Positions 35,601 to 45,002 are shown, counted from the stretch's first letter. The stretch is 64,000 nt of DNA from JAFMKE01 sp964655225 (GCA_964655225.1 CAZZMB010000003.1:1-64000); one strand, 5' to 3'. Numbers and translations: made by a program. The notes: a model not told the origin generated them from the sequence alone.

Positions 35601-36353
35601 CAAAATACACATTACACCTACTTGCTGTGCAGATGGAGTAAAACTTATAGCTCCAGTATTAGGGTTAACTTGAATAGGATTTGATGTTGTCAAAGGATTG
35701 ACACCACTAAAACCTGGAAGATACTCTACAGGATCATTATAACCCTCATAACAATCACTTGCACTAAAATACAGAGAATCACCATCCGGATCATAAACAC
35801 CATGATTATAGATGACAGGTTGGTTAACACAAACAATTGGTGTTGGATAATTATTAAATACAGGAGAGTTATTTAAAGTATTATTTGGCGCTGCATAGGA
35901 TGCCGATAAATAAATATTTTCACTGCCTGGATTCGCTAAGGTAGTAATAGAGTAGTTTCTGCAGCAAAGTGTGTAATCAAATATAATATCCGTACATCCT
36001 GAAGGGATATTGACTGTAGTTGTATAAATATGCTCCTCTATTCCAATAGTACCAGATCCACTTTGACATGCTGTAGGAAGACCAGGACAGGTTGGAGTAA
36101 TATCAGTATAACCACTACGAAATGCAGTAGCTACTCCAGAACCACAACTTGATTGCCATTCGATGCTCTCGAAAGCATAAAGAGCTATTCCATTGCAGTC
36201 TCTGTATAGTTTCAAGGTAAGATTAAAAGTATTGGCTCCTACTTGTGTATAAACCAAATCACCTCCTAAGGCATGTGTAGCATATGCCGTATTTAAATTC
36301 AATAAAAATATAACCGTAAAAAGAAAAAAGAAAACCTTTCTCAGAGCAACCAT
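32661..36353 (-). CDS. Large secreted cell-surface protein with tandem Ig-like repeats and T9SS type B sorting domain
   Basis: 1230 residues from ATG 36353, chosen because MVALRKVFFFLFTVIF begins a proper signal peptide cleaved after AYA; longer starts run to TTG 36431. The mature protein opens with HALGGDLVYTQVG...LKLYRDCNG, a domain seen at the front of many Bacteroidota surface proteins. A ~300-residue cadherin/Ig-like region follows, then seven tandem ~71-residue repeats, then a 'gliding motility-associated' CHU_C domain (FPTGFSPNQDGINDYF ... IYDRWGQVIY ... WNG) ending in GNVTLIL. That domain sends cargo through the type IX system. Adhesion or gliding is likely; the ligand is unknown. Confidence 0.93.
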   Translation of the reverse strand: MVALRKVFFFLFTVIFLLNLNTAYATHALGGDLVYTQVGANTFNLTLKLYRDCNGIALYAFESIEWQSSCGSGVATAFRSGYTDITPTCPGLPTACQSGSGTIGIEEHIYTTTVNIPSGCTDIIFDYTLCCRNYSITTLANPGSENIYLSASYAAPNNTLNNSPVFNNYPTPIVCVNQPVIYNHGVYDPDGDSLYFSASDCYEGYNDPVEYLPGFSGVNPLTTSNPIQVNPNTGAISFTPSAQQVGVMCILVEEFRNGVKIGSTLRDIQFNVTACANVSPTASGINNILGSDSLDFVTSVCADNQICFDLSFSDAESQILSVDWNQEIANSTFQIFNNNTTAPSATFCWTPQTSDIGLSFFSVNIADDACPLVGSSTYTYSINVLNNQGTFSLNAPSFVCNGTAEAITLEGASTLDSIYWTPSPNLVIVNDTLVMVTPSTPENFTATTFFNGFCPVTQSTLISVNYFTPVVGNVNTDDLCSNGLVTLTGSGASNYSWNNGVLDNVAFTPPFGTTEYILTGYNSNGCLSFDTVVVIFNPNAISSINPISPICFGETITLSSIGVQNVTWNNGVLDNIAFIPPLGTTTYIMTASNANGCIISESIDVIVNTLPNISITSSSDSICNGESVNLTANGADSYSWSHGLNNGQDFVPNQGLSNYTVIGTDLNGCADSAQTTINALVAPSIRIIASDTSICAGDNITLTASGASDFSWSNGISNGITFAPPIGTNIYSVVSINSSNICQGGDSIEIIVNGLPEVTAQATSNIICEGDSIILLGSGALNYIWNNEATNGVEFVPAAGNLSYVVTGYDSNGCSDSDSIEIVNNSLPDISVSSSGNDICETESITLNGSGGSMYTWSNSVEDGVSFFPPLGITSYTLFGVDSNGCSSQDSVFVTVFPQPNIGIIASDTTVCSGESITLWGTGGLSYTWDNGVINGQSYTPSNSGNVYTVVGVDNNGCLNTESVTVILPNSIDYSEIEDITICDVYNHTLSSNSSYVENYQWSIISNNLLSSLENNSAFLGVDSSLLSIQGIESGEYTFQLLMNGYCGEKIYDTVKLTINESTPVNVLKDTTLCMQDNNTIFAEIEGYNFIWSDGTEGQFLNPNYSGMYAVSFEELNTGCQVSDSLYIDIENCAKECAIVFPTGFSPNQDGINDYFRLINSCEIGFSNYQCTIYDRWGQVIYMSDDSNAGWNGSVRGQKAEMGVYSYSLSYTSENSNDIEYIQGNVTLIL
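33445..34935 (-). repeat. Seven tandem ~71-codon Ig-like repeats inside the surface protein gene
   Basis: Each unit follows the pattern 'IC-x-G-E/D-S-I-T-L-x-A/G-S/T-G-x-Y-x-W-S/N-N-G-x3-G-x-F-x-P-P-x-G-T-x2-Y-x-V-x-G-x-D-x-N-G-C', with one Cys near each end. The units are diverged from one another, so the array is old rather than a recent expansion, although repeats 1 and 2 share the stretch WNNGVLDN. Confidence 0.85.
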
Positions 36354-36866
36354 TTTTATGTCTAATAATAATCTCATGAAGGTATTTACGAGATTAGAAT
36401 AAGATAGTTTCAAATGGATAGGTGAAACCAAGCGGAATAAATACTGCGTTCTCTCTGTTCTTTTATAAGATAATAGGTGAAAAGTATAAAAAGCTTAATA
36501 AGCTATGAACCACTAAAAGTAATTTATACTTAGTGTTAATAGGAGTTTAGCTTATTTCGGATAGTGCCTTTTTCGATGTGAAAGTATTTCAATATATTAT
36601 AGATTAAGTGCTAATGAGAAGTTACGCTGGAACAACTTAAAAATTTCTAATAAATTAGCTTTTAACAAGATAATTATCGTGTTTAAAGCAAAATTTAAGA
36701 CAAATAGTACCGTAAAAAACAAATCTAAATAAGCTATGAAAATAGAAGTTTAAAAAAATATAACTCCAAATTAGTATTGGTAATGAATGACAAAAGATCA
36801 AATCAAATAAGACTATGTAGTTTACATATATCAAATAATCTACACATTATTATTGAGCAGAAATAG
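36354..36866. other. 513-base spacer with no gene recognised
   Basis: Lies between the surface protein start and the end of the polyprenyl synthase gene, both on the minus strand. It is very AT-rich and full of stops in all frames. It must hold the promoter of the surface protein gene, but I found no exact TAnnTTTG in it; TCCATTTG around 36411-36418 (minus strand) is a one-mismatch candidate. A 13-base direct repeat AATAAGCTATGAA occurs at 36497 and 36728. No RNA gene or riboswitch fold was recognised. Confidence 0.6.
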
Positions 36867-37832
36867 TCAATTTCTTCTTTGAATAATTAAATCTGCTAAA
36901 CCCATTAATTCGGACTTTGACTTTGTGGTTTCTATGGCTTTAAGATTTAGTAGGCTTTCATCGATTAAATCTTTCATTTTTTGCACGCAATACGCTTTAG
37001 CTCCACTAGATTCAAAGATCGATTTTACTGAGGATATTTTCTCTTCCTCTTCACCACTTTTATCCTCATACCAGCGAAGTAAATTCATTTTCTCCTCTTT
37101 GCTTCCCAGGTCTAGGCTAGCTATAAATAGAAGGGTTTTCTTATTATTAAGTATATCACCTCCAATTCGCTTTCCAAGCTGATTATCACCAAAAGTATCG
37201 AGATAATCATCTTGTATTTGAAAAGCAATTCCAAGTAATCGACCAAACTCATATATTTTTTTCTGATCCTCTTGCGATGCACCAGCTATATTGGCGCCCA
37301 TCTGAAGACTACAAGCTAAAAGAACCGCTGTTTTAAACTCAATCATTTTTATATATTCTTCTTCAGAAACCCTTTCTAGAGTCTCAAAATCAACATCCAT
37401 TTGCTGTCCCTCATGAATTTCTACCGCTGTTTTACTTATCAAATCAAATAAATCTGCACAAGTTTTTCCTTTCAGTTTACAAGCCATCTGTAAGGCTGTA
37501 ATAAACATAAAATCTCCACTTAGAATACCTGAGTTTAAGCCAAATTTTTTATAAACCGTTTCCTTTCCTCTTCTAATAGATGAGTTGTCCATAATATCAT
37601 CATGGACTAAAGTGAAATTATGAAAAAGCTCAATACCATATGCGTTTGAAATGACATCCTCAATTTTACCACCAAACATTTCATTTGAATAAATCATCAG
37701 CAGTGGGCGAATATATTTACCCCCTGAATCCATGGCATAAGAAATAGGCTGACAGAGGGCCTCGGGAGTGTCCTTAAAATAGACTTGATGTAGACCTTGA
37801 AATTTGGCTTGTAAATCTTTACTATGCTTCAT
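36867..37832 (-). CDS. Polyprenyl diphosphate synthase (trans-isoprenyl, class I)
   Basis: 321 residues. Both aspartate-rich motifs are present: LVHDDIMDNSSIRRGK (DDxxD) and FQIQDDYLDTFGD. The first-motif form and size fit bacterial geranylgeranyl/farnesyl or longer-chain synthases; the residue five before the first motif is a Phe (FHNFTLVHDD), which usually means a fairly short product such as C15-C20. It is cytoplasmic. It lies 24 bases downstream of the RNase R gene on the same strand and is probably co-transcribed. Product length is not decided by sequence. Confidence 0.92.
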   Translation of the reverse strand: MKHSKDLQAKFQGLHQVYFKDTPEALCQPISYAMDSGGKYIRPLLMIYSNEMFGGKIEDVISNAYGIELFHNFTLVHDDIMDNSSIRRGKETVYKKFGLNSGILSGDFMFITALQMACKLKGKTCADLFDLISKTAVEIHEGQQMDVDFETLERVSEEEYIKMIEFKTAVLLACSLQMGANIAGASQEDQKKIYEFGRLLGIAFQIQDDYLDTFGDNQLGKRIGGDILNNKKTLLFIASLDLGSKEEKMNLLRWYEDKSGEEEEKISSVKSIFESSGAKAYCVQKMKDLIDESLLNLKAIETTKSKSELMGLADLIIQRRN

Positions 37833-37856
37833 TAAACTAAAATTATTGATAATTGA

Positions 37857-39995
37857 TTACCCAGCAATCTCTAAATCTATTTGTTTATCCTTCAAGCTAG
37901 TTTTGGATACCTTAACCTGAATGGATTCACCAATTTGATAAATGGTCTTTGTAATTAAGCCTGTAAGCCGCATATTTTCTTCGTCGTAGACAAAATCTTC
38001 TTGCATATTAACCATAGCGACCATTCCCTCGCACTTATTTTCCACTAATTCTACAAAGAATCCTCTTGCTATTACTCCGCTTATGATGCCTTCATATACT
38101 TCTCCTATTCGAGTAGATAAATATTCTACCTGCTTATACTTAATTGCCTCACGTTCAGCTTTTTGCGATTGACGCTCCATTAAACTAGACTGCTGAGAGA
38201 GATCTTCCAATTCCTCACTGGTATATCGAGGACGATCTTTAAGTAAGGTTTGTAAAAGTAGTCGATGCACTAGAACATCCGGATATCTTCTTATCGGAGA
38301 AGTAAAGTGAGTATAGTGTTCATAAGCTAAACCATAATGCCCTATATTCTTGGTTGTATACACGGCTTTAGCCATTGAACGAACTGCTAAACGGCCTAGT
38401 ACACTTAGTTCTGGTTTTTGAACAATTATACCCATCAAATTATTTAATGCATCTCTTGCCTGTTCAGCATCCTTAAATGCAATATTGTATCCAAATCGCT
38501 TGGCTACATTAGACAGGATCGTCAATTTAGACAAATCGGGTTTGTCATGAACCCTATATACACCTGGCTGCTTTCCTCTACCCTTTTCCGCTTTACTTAA
38601 AAATTTGGCGACTGTAGTATTAGCTAAAAGCATGAAATCTTCCACTAATAAATTTGCATCCGTTCTTTCCTTAACGTAAACCTCTGTAGGAACAGCATCC
38701 TCATCCAACTTAAATCGCACTTCATCACCCGTGTCAAAATTAATTGAACCATTTTTTGTTCGTTTTTCTCTAAGTGAATAAGCAATGTGATTGAGAAATT
38801 CTAATTCATCAAAAAATTCACCTTCTTGATTATTCAGGATTTCCTGTACTTCATGATAAGCAAATCTTTTATCAGAATTAATTACTGTTTTGGCAAAAGA
38901 ATATTCTACAATTTCATATTTCTCATTAATTTCAAACAATACTGAAAACGCACATTTGTCCTCTCCTGGGCGAAGAGAGCACACTACATTAGATAATTTT
39001 TCAGGCAACATTGGACATACTCTATCGGGAAGATATACTGAAGTAGCTCTAAACTGAGCTTCTCGATCTAGCGCACTGCCAGGGCGCACGTAATGCGCAA
39101 CATCTGCTATATGCACGCCAATTTCGAAATTCCCATTTTTTAGTGGTTTAATTGAAAGTGCATCATCAAAATCTTTTGCATCAACAGGGTCAATAGTGAA
39201 AGTTAACTCCTCCCTGTAATCCAAACGCTCGCTAAGCTCATGTTTGGATATTTTTTCATTTATTTTATCCGTTTCTGCAAGAACATCGCTTGGGAAAACA
39301 ATATTAAATCCCTGCTGCATAAGGATGGTTCGCATTTCAAGTTCATTTGGAGAAAGATTATTTAACTTCTCCATAATTTTTCCAACTGGATTCTTTCCTG
39401 CAGTGTCATGCCAATTAACAATATGAACAACTACCATATCGCCTGTTTCACAATTCATCGTGAAGCTTTCCGGTATAAATACATCAAATGGAATACGATC
39501 ATTATTAGGAACCGCAAAACCGAAACCATCGGTTTTTTGAAACTTACAGATAAACTCACCTTGCGAGTGATTGATAATTCGAATTATCTTTCCCTCGGGT
39601 TTCTTTTTGTCATACTTCGTTATCTCTACCTCAACAACATCATTCGACATTGCATTCATGGTATGCTTTCGCTGAATTTTCACATCAGCTTCAAAATCAT
39701 CAATAATGACATAACCAATACCACTTTTTGCTAGATCAAGTTTACCTTGCAGAACTTCGTTGGGTTTGGATAAAAACTTTTTCTTTGAAATCTTACCAGT
39801 CGAACCAAAATCAATCAGTCCTCTTTTTTGTAATCTACTAATTGCGTGTTCTATTTTTTCTGGGCTATACTTTTTTGAAAAGTGACTAAGCACAGCGTCA
39901 GGGTTCATTCCAGACTTTCTCTTCGCTTCGATATATTTTAGAATTGCTCCATCAATCCCCGAGTTACCACTCTTCTTTTTTTTCTTTCTTGACAT
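37857..39995 (-). CDS. rnr: Ribonuclease R
   Basis: 712 residues from ATG 39995. The frame extends to 40049, but the -7 element at 40032-40039 lies inside that extension, and a GAGGAAG sequence sits just upstream of 39995. Domains: a basic N-terminus with a helix-turn-helix-like region, cold-shock domains (~60-210), the RNB exonuclease core with VDAKDFDDAL (catalytic Asp residues) and LPDRVCPMLPEKLSN, and a C-terminal S1 domain. It degrades structured RNA 3' to 5'. The very basic start KKKKK is probably RNA-binding. Confidence 0.96.
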   Translation of the reverse strand: MSRKKKKKSGNSGIDGAILKYIEAKRKSGMNPDAVLSHFSKKYSPEKIEHAISRLQKRGLIDFGSTGKISKKKFLSKPNEVLQGKLDLAKSGIGYVIIDDFEADVKIQRKHTMNAMSNDVVEVEITKYDKKKPEGKIIRIINHSQGEFICKFQKTDGFGFAVPNNDRIPFDVFIPESFTMNCETGDMVVVHIVNWHDTAGKNPVGKIMEKLNNLSPNELEMRTILMQQGFNIVFPSDVLAETDKINEKISKHELSERLDYREELTFTIDPVDAKDFDDALSIKPLKNGNFEIGVHIADVAHYVRPGSALDREAQFRATSVYLPDRVCPMLPEKLSNVVCSLRPGEDKCAFSVLFEINEKYEIVEYSFAKTVINSDKRFAYHEVQEILNNQEGEFFDELEFLNHIAYSLREKRTKNGSINFDTGDEVRFKLDEDAVPTEVYVKERTDANLLVEDFMLLANTTVAKFLSKAEKGRGKQPGVYRVHDKPDLSKLTILSNVAKRFGYNIAFKDAEQARDALNNLMGIIVQKPELSVLGRLAVRSMAKAVYTTKNIGHYGLAYEHYTHFTSPIRRYPDVLVHRLLLQTLLKDRPRYTSEELEDLSQQSSLMERQSQKAEREAIKYKQVEYLSTRIGEVYEGIISGVIARGFFVELVENKCEGMVAMVNMQEDFVYDEENMRLTGLITKTIYQIGESIQVKVSKTSLKDKQIDLEIAG

Positions 39996-40031
39996 CTTTT
40001 GTTCTTCCTCGTATTTATAATTTTTAAAGTA

Positions 40032-40039
40032 CAAAGGTA
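40032..40039 (-). promoter_or_regulatory. Bacteroidota -7 promoter element (TACCTTTG) for rnr
   Basis: Exact match on the minus strand, about 36 bases before ATG 39995. It fixes the start by excluding the upstream frame to 40049. Confidence 0.55.
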
Positions 40040-40142
40040 ACAAAAGCAAACTAGCAAGAATTATATAAATAGAGACAGCGGCATTAGCAGTTTATTGATT
40101 AAATTTGGCATTCAATTTGAATAGTAACATAAAAAATGATTT

Positions 40143-40601
40143 ATGCTAAAATATATCTTGTGTATTGTGTTCTTAAATTTAAATGTAAAATCTTGCAATT
40201 TTGAGCAATCAAAGCTTACAAATAGTTCTTTGGAGGATCAATCAATGCCGATATCGAATGTAGTCCAATTGCATGACATTTGGGCCTTAACCGCTATAAA
40301 AGGGCTAAGTTTGGATAAACTAAAATTTACTGCGGGAGTTCCTACAATGGAAATTTTTGTAGAAGATTTAAAGGTTAGTGGCTTCGGGGGCTGCAATAAT
40401 TACTTTGCCTATATTAAGGGATTAGGTGATAAAGACTTTTCTTTAGGACCTGTGGCCTCAACCAAAATGTATTGTATAAACATTGATGAAATTCAATATT
40501 TAAACCAACTAGAAAAAATTGAAAGCTATCAATTGTCTAAAATACAATTGGATTTTTATCGAGGAGATACGCTCCTTTTAAGTTTTAAGAAAGTCGATTA
40601 A
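40143..40601 (+). CDS. META-domain (HslJ-like) protein, possible lipoprotein
   Basis: 152 residues. A hydrophobic N-terminus (MLKYILCIVFLNLNVKSC) ends in Cys18, which may be a lipidation site, although V-K-S-C is a weak lipobox. Residues ~45-150 fit the META/HslJ fold: a DIWALTAI start, then VSGFGGCNNYFAYI, and the alternating SLGPVASTKMYC segment that normally follows. HslJ proteins are linked to novobiocin or heat stress in enterobacteria; here the role is unknown. It is divergent from the rnr gene. Confidence 0.8.
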   Translation: MLKYILCIVFLNLNVKSCNFEQSKLTNSSLEDQSMPISNVVQLHDIWALTAIKGLSLDKLKFTAGVPTMEIFVEDLKVSGFGGCNNYFAYIKGLGDKDFSLGPVASTKMYCINIDEIQYLNQLEKIESYQLSKIQLDFYRGDTLLLSFKKVD

Positions 40602-40629
40602 ATCTAGATAAGTTTTGATTAATGTGAAG

Positions 40630-40645
40630 ACTAGTTTTTTCTAGT
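40630..40645. terminator. Weak hairpin after the META-domain gene
   Basis: ACTAG, six T, CTAGT: a 5-bp stem with an all-T loop, 29 bases after the stop. There is no T run after it, so it is only a possible terminator. Confidence 0.25.
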
Positions 40646-40771
40646 AAATAAATTCCAGAGCTTTCAGTTCGATGGATTTTAAGACTACGTCATCTAATTT
40701 TGTATACACACAATACTCAAATCTGTTAATCGTTTTATTGGCTAGATTGATATATCACAATAATCGGTATC

Positions 40772-40779
40772 TATCTTTA
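40772..40779 (+). promoter_or_regulatory. Near -7 promoter element (TATCTTTA) for the AsmA-like gene
   Basis: One mismatch to TAnnTTTG, 19 bases before the ATG at 40799. A TTG at 40747 lies 22 bases upstream, close to the expected -33 position. Confidence 0.45.
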
Positions 40780-40798
40780 CTTAAGTTTTAAAACCTTT

Positions 40799-43273
40799 AT
40801 GGCTCTGCTCAAAAAGATATTCTGGATTTTCCTCGCTGCTTTACTGTTTTTTCTTGGAGGAACTAGTGCATTTCTGTTTATCCAAAAAGATTTTATTCGA
40901 AATCAAAGTATAAAAGCTCTCAATAAGCAATTAAATACGGAAATTAATGTTGGTGGGCCTATTGATTTAACCTTTCTAAGTAATTTCCCGAATATAAGTT
41001 TAAGCTTTAATGAGGTCATCATAGCCGATAGGCTTCGGACCAATGACACTCTAGCTTCACTTGGGAATGTAAGTCTACATTTAAACACTTGGGCTTTACT
41101 TAATAAAGATGTATCTATCGACGGTATAAATGCACGCAATGGATTCATACATCTATATGCGGATAAGCAGGGATTAGCGAACTACGACATTCTTAAACCT
41201 AAAGAATCTCCTTCAGCAAGTACACTATTGCAATTGAAAAGTATAGTACTCAATAATGTTGAGTTAATTTATGATGATGAAGAAAACAATATATATTCAC
41301 ATGTACTCAGTATTAGAAGTGATATATCGGGATCTTTTTACCAAAAGGATTTTGATTTAATGATAGATGCAGATTTGTTTAGCTACAGCTTGTTTATAGA
41401 TGATGCTTCATTGTTTCCAGCCAAAAGTGTTAAAGGGAAGCTTAAGCTTAAGTATACGGGTATCGAGGGATGTATCGTATTTGATGAAAACACGCTAAAC
41501 ATCCAACAGAATAAATTTTTGGTTTCAGGGACACTTTGCAATAAGACTAAACTAATTGATCTTGTCGCACATGCGGAGGGAAGCGACTTAAAAGAAGCAC
41601 TGGGATTTGTGCCAAACGAGTGGCTAGATGCAAGTAATTTTTCTGGGAATGGAGCATTCAAACTAAAATCGGCAATTTTTGGAGAGTTAAAAAACCCTGC
41701 CATACAACTAGACTTCAATATTACTCAAGGAGTTTTAGATCTTAAACAACAACAGCTTCAACTTAAAGATTTAAATCTGGACGGTTTATATCGTAAAACA
41801 AAAGACAATAAACAAAGTTTGCATATTACTAAGTTCAATACAAGAGCAGCAAACTCCTTTTTAAATGGTGATTTACTTATTGCTAACCTGCATGACATTT
41901 CCATTGAAGCTCATTTAACAGCAAGCTTAAATGAGCAATTTTTAAACAAATTTCTACCTGATGATTTTGAGGTAAAAGATGGTTCGATTGAGCTGAATGA
42001 AATGACGTTTCTAATCCACCATAACACCTTAGACAGTCTCTGGCAATTGAGGAAAATTGAAGGTGAACTTGGATTAAATCAACTCAATGGCCAACTACAC
42101 GTTCTAGATTTACCATTTAACTTTTCGGGAAGCTTGACTGGTAAAGAAAGCTTCCTTTCAAGTGAAGAAATCAATATTAATATCGGTGACAATCATCTGA
42201 AGTTTGATGGAGAAGTAAATAATCTTCTGGAAATCATACTTAATCAAGAAAAAGAAAATATCGTCGACTTAGGGGTCAATGGTAATATGAGCAGTGATTA
42301 TTTCAATTTGAATGACTTTATACAATCCAGCAGTAAGGGGGAGAATAAAGCGACAAAGAAGATTCAATTTCCTCCAATATTTGGTAATATTAAGCTCAAA
42401 CTTGCCCATGTCATATTTAAAGCACTAAATATTTATGATTTAAACATCGAAGCAAATGCCAATAATGCAGCTTATATCTTTGATATTATAGATTCAAAAA
42501 CCTTAGGCGGACATTTTAGTGGCCATTTACTGACCAATGTAATTGAAAATGATTTCGAAATCAACTTAAGTGCAGATATAGAGCGTGTGGCTATTCAGGA
42601 TTTATTTTCCTCTTTTAATAATTTTGGCCAAGAAGATTGGGGAAGTGAAAATATCCGTGGGCAGTTAAATGCTCAATTAGATTTTAGTGCCACTTGGTTA
42701 GATTTCACAAACTTAGATAGTGAAAATTTTCTTTTACACAGTCAGCTTAAGCTTTCAGATGGCGAATTATTAAACTTTGCTCCTCTGATGAGTCTATCTG
42801 GAAAATTGGAATTAGACCAATTGGAGCATTTATATTTTAAAGAATTACAAGCAGATATTACTATTAAAGATGAATGGATATTCATGCCAATGACAACAAT
42901 ACAAAGTAATTTATTAAGTTTAGATGCTGGAGGCAAACATAGTTTTGATAATGAAATTGATTATCAGTTAGTTTTAAATTTAAAAAATTTGTTAGCTGCT
43001 AAATTTAAAAAGAAAAAAACAAAAGTAGAGGATTATGTGAACGATGCTAAGGGAGGCATTAATCTATTCATAAGTATGGCAGGAACAGTCGATAATCCAA
43101 TAATATTTTTTGACAAGAAAGGCGTTAAGGACAAAATGAAAAATGACTTCAAGAAAGAGAAAGAAGACTTTAAAAATCTCTTCAAAAAAGACGAAGAGAG
43201 TGAATTCGAACATATTGAAATAAACTTTGAAGAAGTTCAAGAAGAGGATAAGTATTTAGATTGGGAAGATTAG
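40799..43273 (+). CDS. AsmA-like envelope protein
   Basis: 824 residues. One N-terminal membrane segment (~5-28) anchors a long, mostly beta region in the periplasm. The start, with NKQLNTEINVGGPIDLTFLSNFPNISLSF, is characteristic of the AsmA/TamB-like repeating-beta-groove family, and the C-terminal ~150 residues match the AsmA C-terminal type (LQSNLLSLDAGGKHSFDNEIDYQLVLNLK), followed by a charged tail. Such proteins are thought to move or stabilise phospholipids between the two membranes. No partner gene adjoins; a sensor kinase gene follows after 22 bases, likely in the same transcript. Confidence 0.87.
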   Translation: MALLKKIFWIFLAALLFFLGGTSAFLFIQKDFIRNQSIKALNKQLNTEINVGGPIDLTFLSNFPNISLSFNEVIIADRLRTNDTLASLGNVSLHLNTWALLNKDVSIDGINARNGFIHLYADKQGLANYDILKPKESPSASTLLQLKSIVLNNVELIYDDEENNIYSHVLSIRSDISGSFYQKDFDLMIDADLFSYSLFIDDASLFPAKSVKGKLKLKYTGIEGCIVFDENTLNIQQNKFLVSGTLCNKTKLIDLVAHAEGSDLKEALGFVPNEWLDASNFSGNGAFKLKSAIFGELKNPAIQLDFNITQGVLDLKQQQLQLKDLNLDGLYRKTKDNKQSLHITKFNTRAANSFLNGDLLIANLHDISIEAHLTASLNEQFLNKFLPDDFEVKDGSIELNEMTFLIHHNTLDSLWQLRKIEGELGLNQLNGQLHVLDLPFNFSGSLTGKESFLSSEEININIGDNHLKFDGEVNNLLEIILNQEKENIVDLGVNGNMSSDYFNLNDFIQSSSKGENKATKKIQFPPIFGNIKLKLAHVIFKALNIYDLNIEANANNAAYIFDIIDSKTLGGHFSGHLLTNVIENDFEINLSADIERVAIQDLFSSFNNFGQEDWGSENIRGQLNAQLDFSATWLDFTNLDSENFLLHSQLKLSDGELLNFAPLMSLSGKLELDQLEHLYFKELQADITIKDEWIFMPMTTIQSNLLSLDAGGKHSFDNEIDYQLVLNLKNLLAAKFKKKKTKVEDYVNDAKGGINLFISMAGTVDNPIIFFDKKGVKDKMKNDFKKEKEDFKNLFKKDEESEFEHIEINFEEVQEEDKYLDWED

Positions 43274-43295
43274 CCTTCTTATATTTACATAATAT

Positions 43296-44965
43296 ATGGA
43301 TATATACCAGCGAAAATCAGGGATAAAAATAGTGTTACTAATATCGGCAATACTTATTGCAGGGGGGTCCTTGTGGTATACCAACCAGCTAGCTAATAAG
43401 ATCGCCGATGAAGAAGAAAATAAGGTGCTCCTTTGGGCTCAAGCCCTAGAGAAAAGAGCTCATCTTGTGAAGGTTACGGGAAAATTGTTTGAAAAGATTG
43501 CTGCCAACCAAAGAGAAGATATTGAAAATTGGGCTGCAGCGACTAGCTTAATCATTAAGACAGAAGAGCCAAAGTCCATTACTTTTTTGAGCAAAATTAT
43601 TATAGGAAATACAAACATTCCCGTTATTCATGCAAGTAACAGTAATGAAATCATTGATTATCGAAATATAGATTTTCCTTTTGATTCAGATACGACTAAA
43701 TATTTGGATAGTCTTTTTAGGTCAAGTGCTTTCCAAACTTACCCTCCGGTACAAATTGATTACATCACTGGCCAAAATTTTATTTATTACAGTGATTCAA
43801 AAATATTTTCCGAGTTAAAGCAAACCTTAAATGATTTGATAGAATCATTTATTTCAGAGATTGTAGTTAATTCTGCTTCACTTCCTGTTATTTTAGTTAA
43901 TGAAAATCAAGAGGTTATAGCAAGTGGAAATATTAATAACGATTTACTCTCTCCTATTATTTTGAAGCAGACTTTAGATGAAATAAAAGGAGAAAATATA
44001 CCGATTATAATTGATCTAGGTGATGGAAGTACACGTACTGTTTACTATAAGAACTCCATTATTTTAAAACAGCTCAAAGCATTCCCATTTGTGCAACTTT
44101 TCCTTTTTAGTATTTTGATGCTTGTCGCCTATATGGGCTTTAGTAGTACTAGAAATGCTGAACAAAATCGTGTTTGGGTAGGTATGGCTAAAGAAACTGC
44201 TCATCAACTAGGAACTCCCATATCATCCTTATCTGCTTGGCTAGATTATATGAGAGAAATGCCAGAGGATGCTGTTAACGATTCACAATTTATTCATGAA
44301 TTAGAAAAGGATGTTAATAGACTCGAGCTAATAGCTGAGCGATTTTCGAAAATTGGCTCTAAGGCTGATTTAGTAGTAAAAAATGTAAGGCCAAGTATTG
44401 AAAAGGCGGTTCAATATATGGAAAAGAGAAGTTCAGATAAGGTGAAATTCAGTCTAGAATTGGAAGAAGAGGAAACTAAGTTTGCCATTAATGATGCTTT
44501 GTTCAATTGGGTTATTGAGAATTTGATTAAAAATGCGATAGATGCTATGGAGGGAGTAGGTTCGATCAAAGTGAGGGTTTTTAAGTCTAGTAAAAACGTA
44601 ATCATTGATATAATAGATTCTGGAAAAGGAGTTCCAAAAGGAAAATATGAGACAATTTTCCAACCTGGCTTTAGCACAAAAAAAAGAGGTTGGGGACTAG
44701 GATTATCTTTGGTTAAAAGAATTATCGAAAATTATCATAAAGGAAAAATTTATATNNNNNNNNNNNNNNNNNNNNNNNNNNNNNNNNNNNNNNNNNNNNN
44801 NNNNNNNNNNNNNNNNNNNNNNNNNNNNNNNNNNNNNNNNNNNNNNNNNNNNNNNGATTATCTTTGGTTAAAAGAATTATCGAAAATTATCATAAAGGAA
44901 AAATTTATATCAAAGAATCCAATGAAAATGGCACGTGCTTTAGATTAAAATTACCGCTTGTTTAG
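43296..44965 (+). CDS. Sensor histidine kinase, interrupted only by a false assembly gap
   Basis: A short N-terminal membrane segment (~10-30), a ~230-residue extracytoplasmic region, a second segment (~267-285), then HisKA with phospho-accepting His303 in ETAHQLGTP, and HATPase motifs NLIKNAIDAM, DSGKGVP and GWGLGLSLVK. Bases 44701-44755 recur exactly at 44856-44910, flanking 100 N. Dropping 155 bases restores one frame that ends GTCFRLKLPLV and stops at 44965, giving 504 residues. As assembled it appears frameshifted after KGKIY. No response regulator gene is adjacent, so its partner is encoded elsewhere. Confidence 0.9.
44756..44855. other. False assembly gap (100 N) between overlapping contigs
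   Basis: Exactly 100 N. The 55 bases to its left are identical to the 55 to its right, so the contigs overlap and no sequence is missing. Confidence 0.95.
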
Positions 44966-45002
44966 CCCAACTAAATTTGCAATTAAGTAGAACATTTTTC
45001 CT

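Noticed and set aside
36497..36740. 13-base direct repeat AATAAGCTATGAA in the large spacer
   Set aside because: Short, AT-rich and only twice; no linked structure or gene. I treat it as chance.
43296..44965. Histidine kinase as a pseudogene or frameshifted gene
   Set aside because: The frame break is caused only by the N run and the duplicated 55 bases; the repaired frame is intact.
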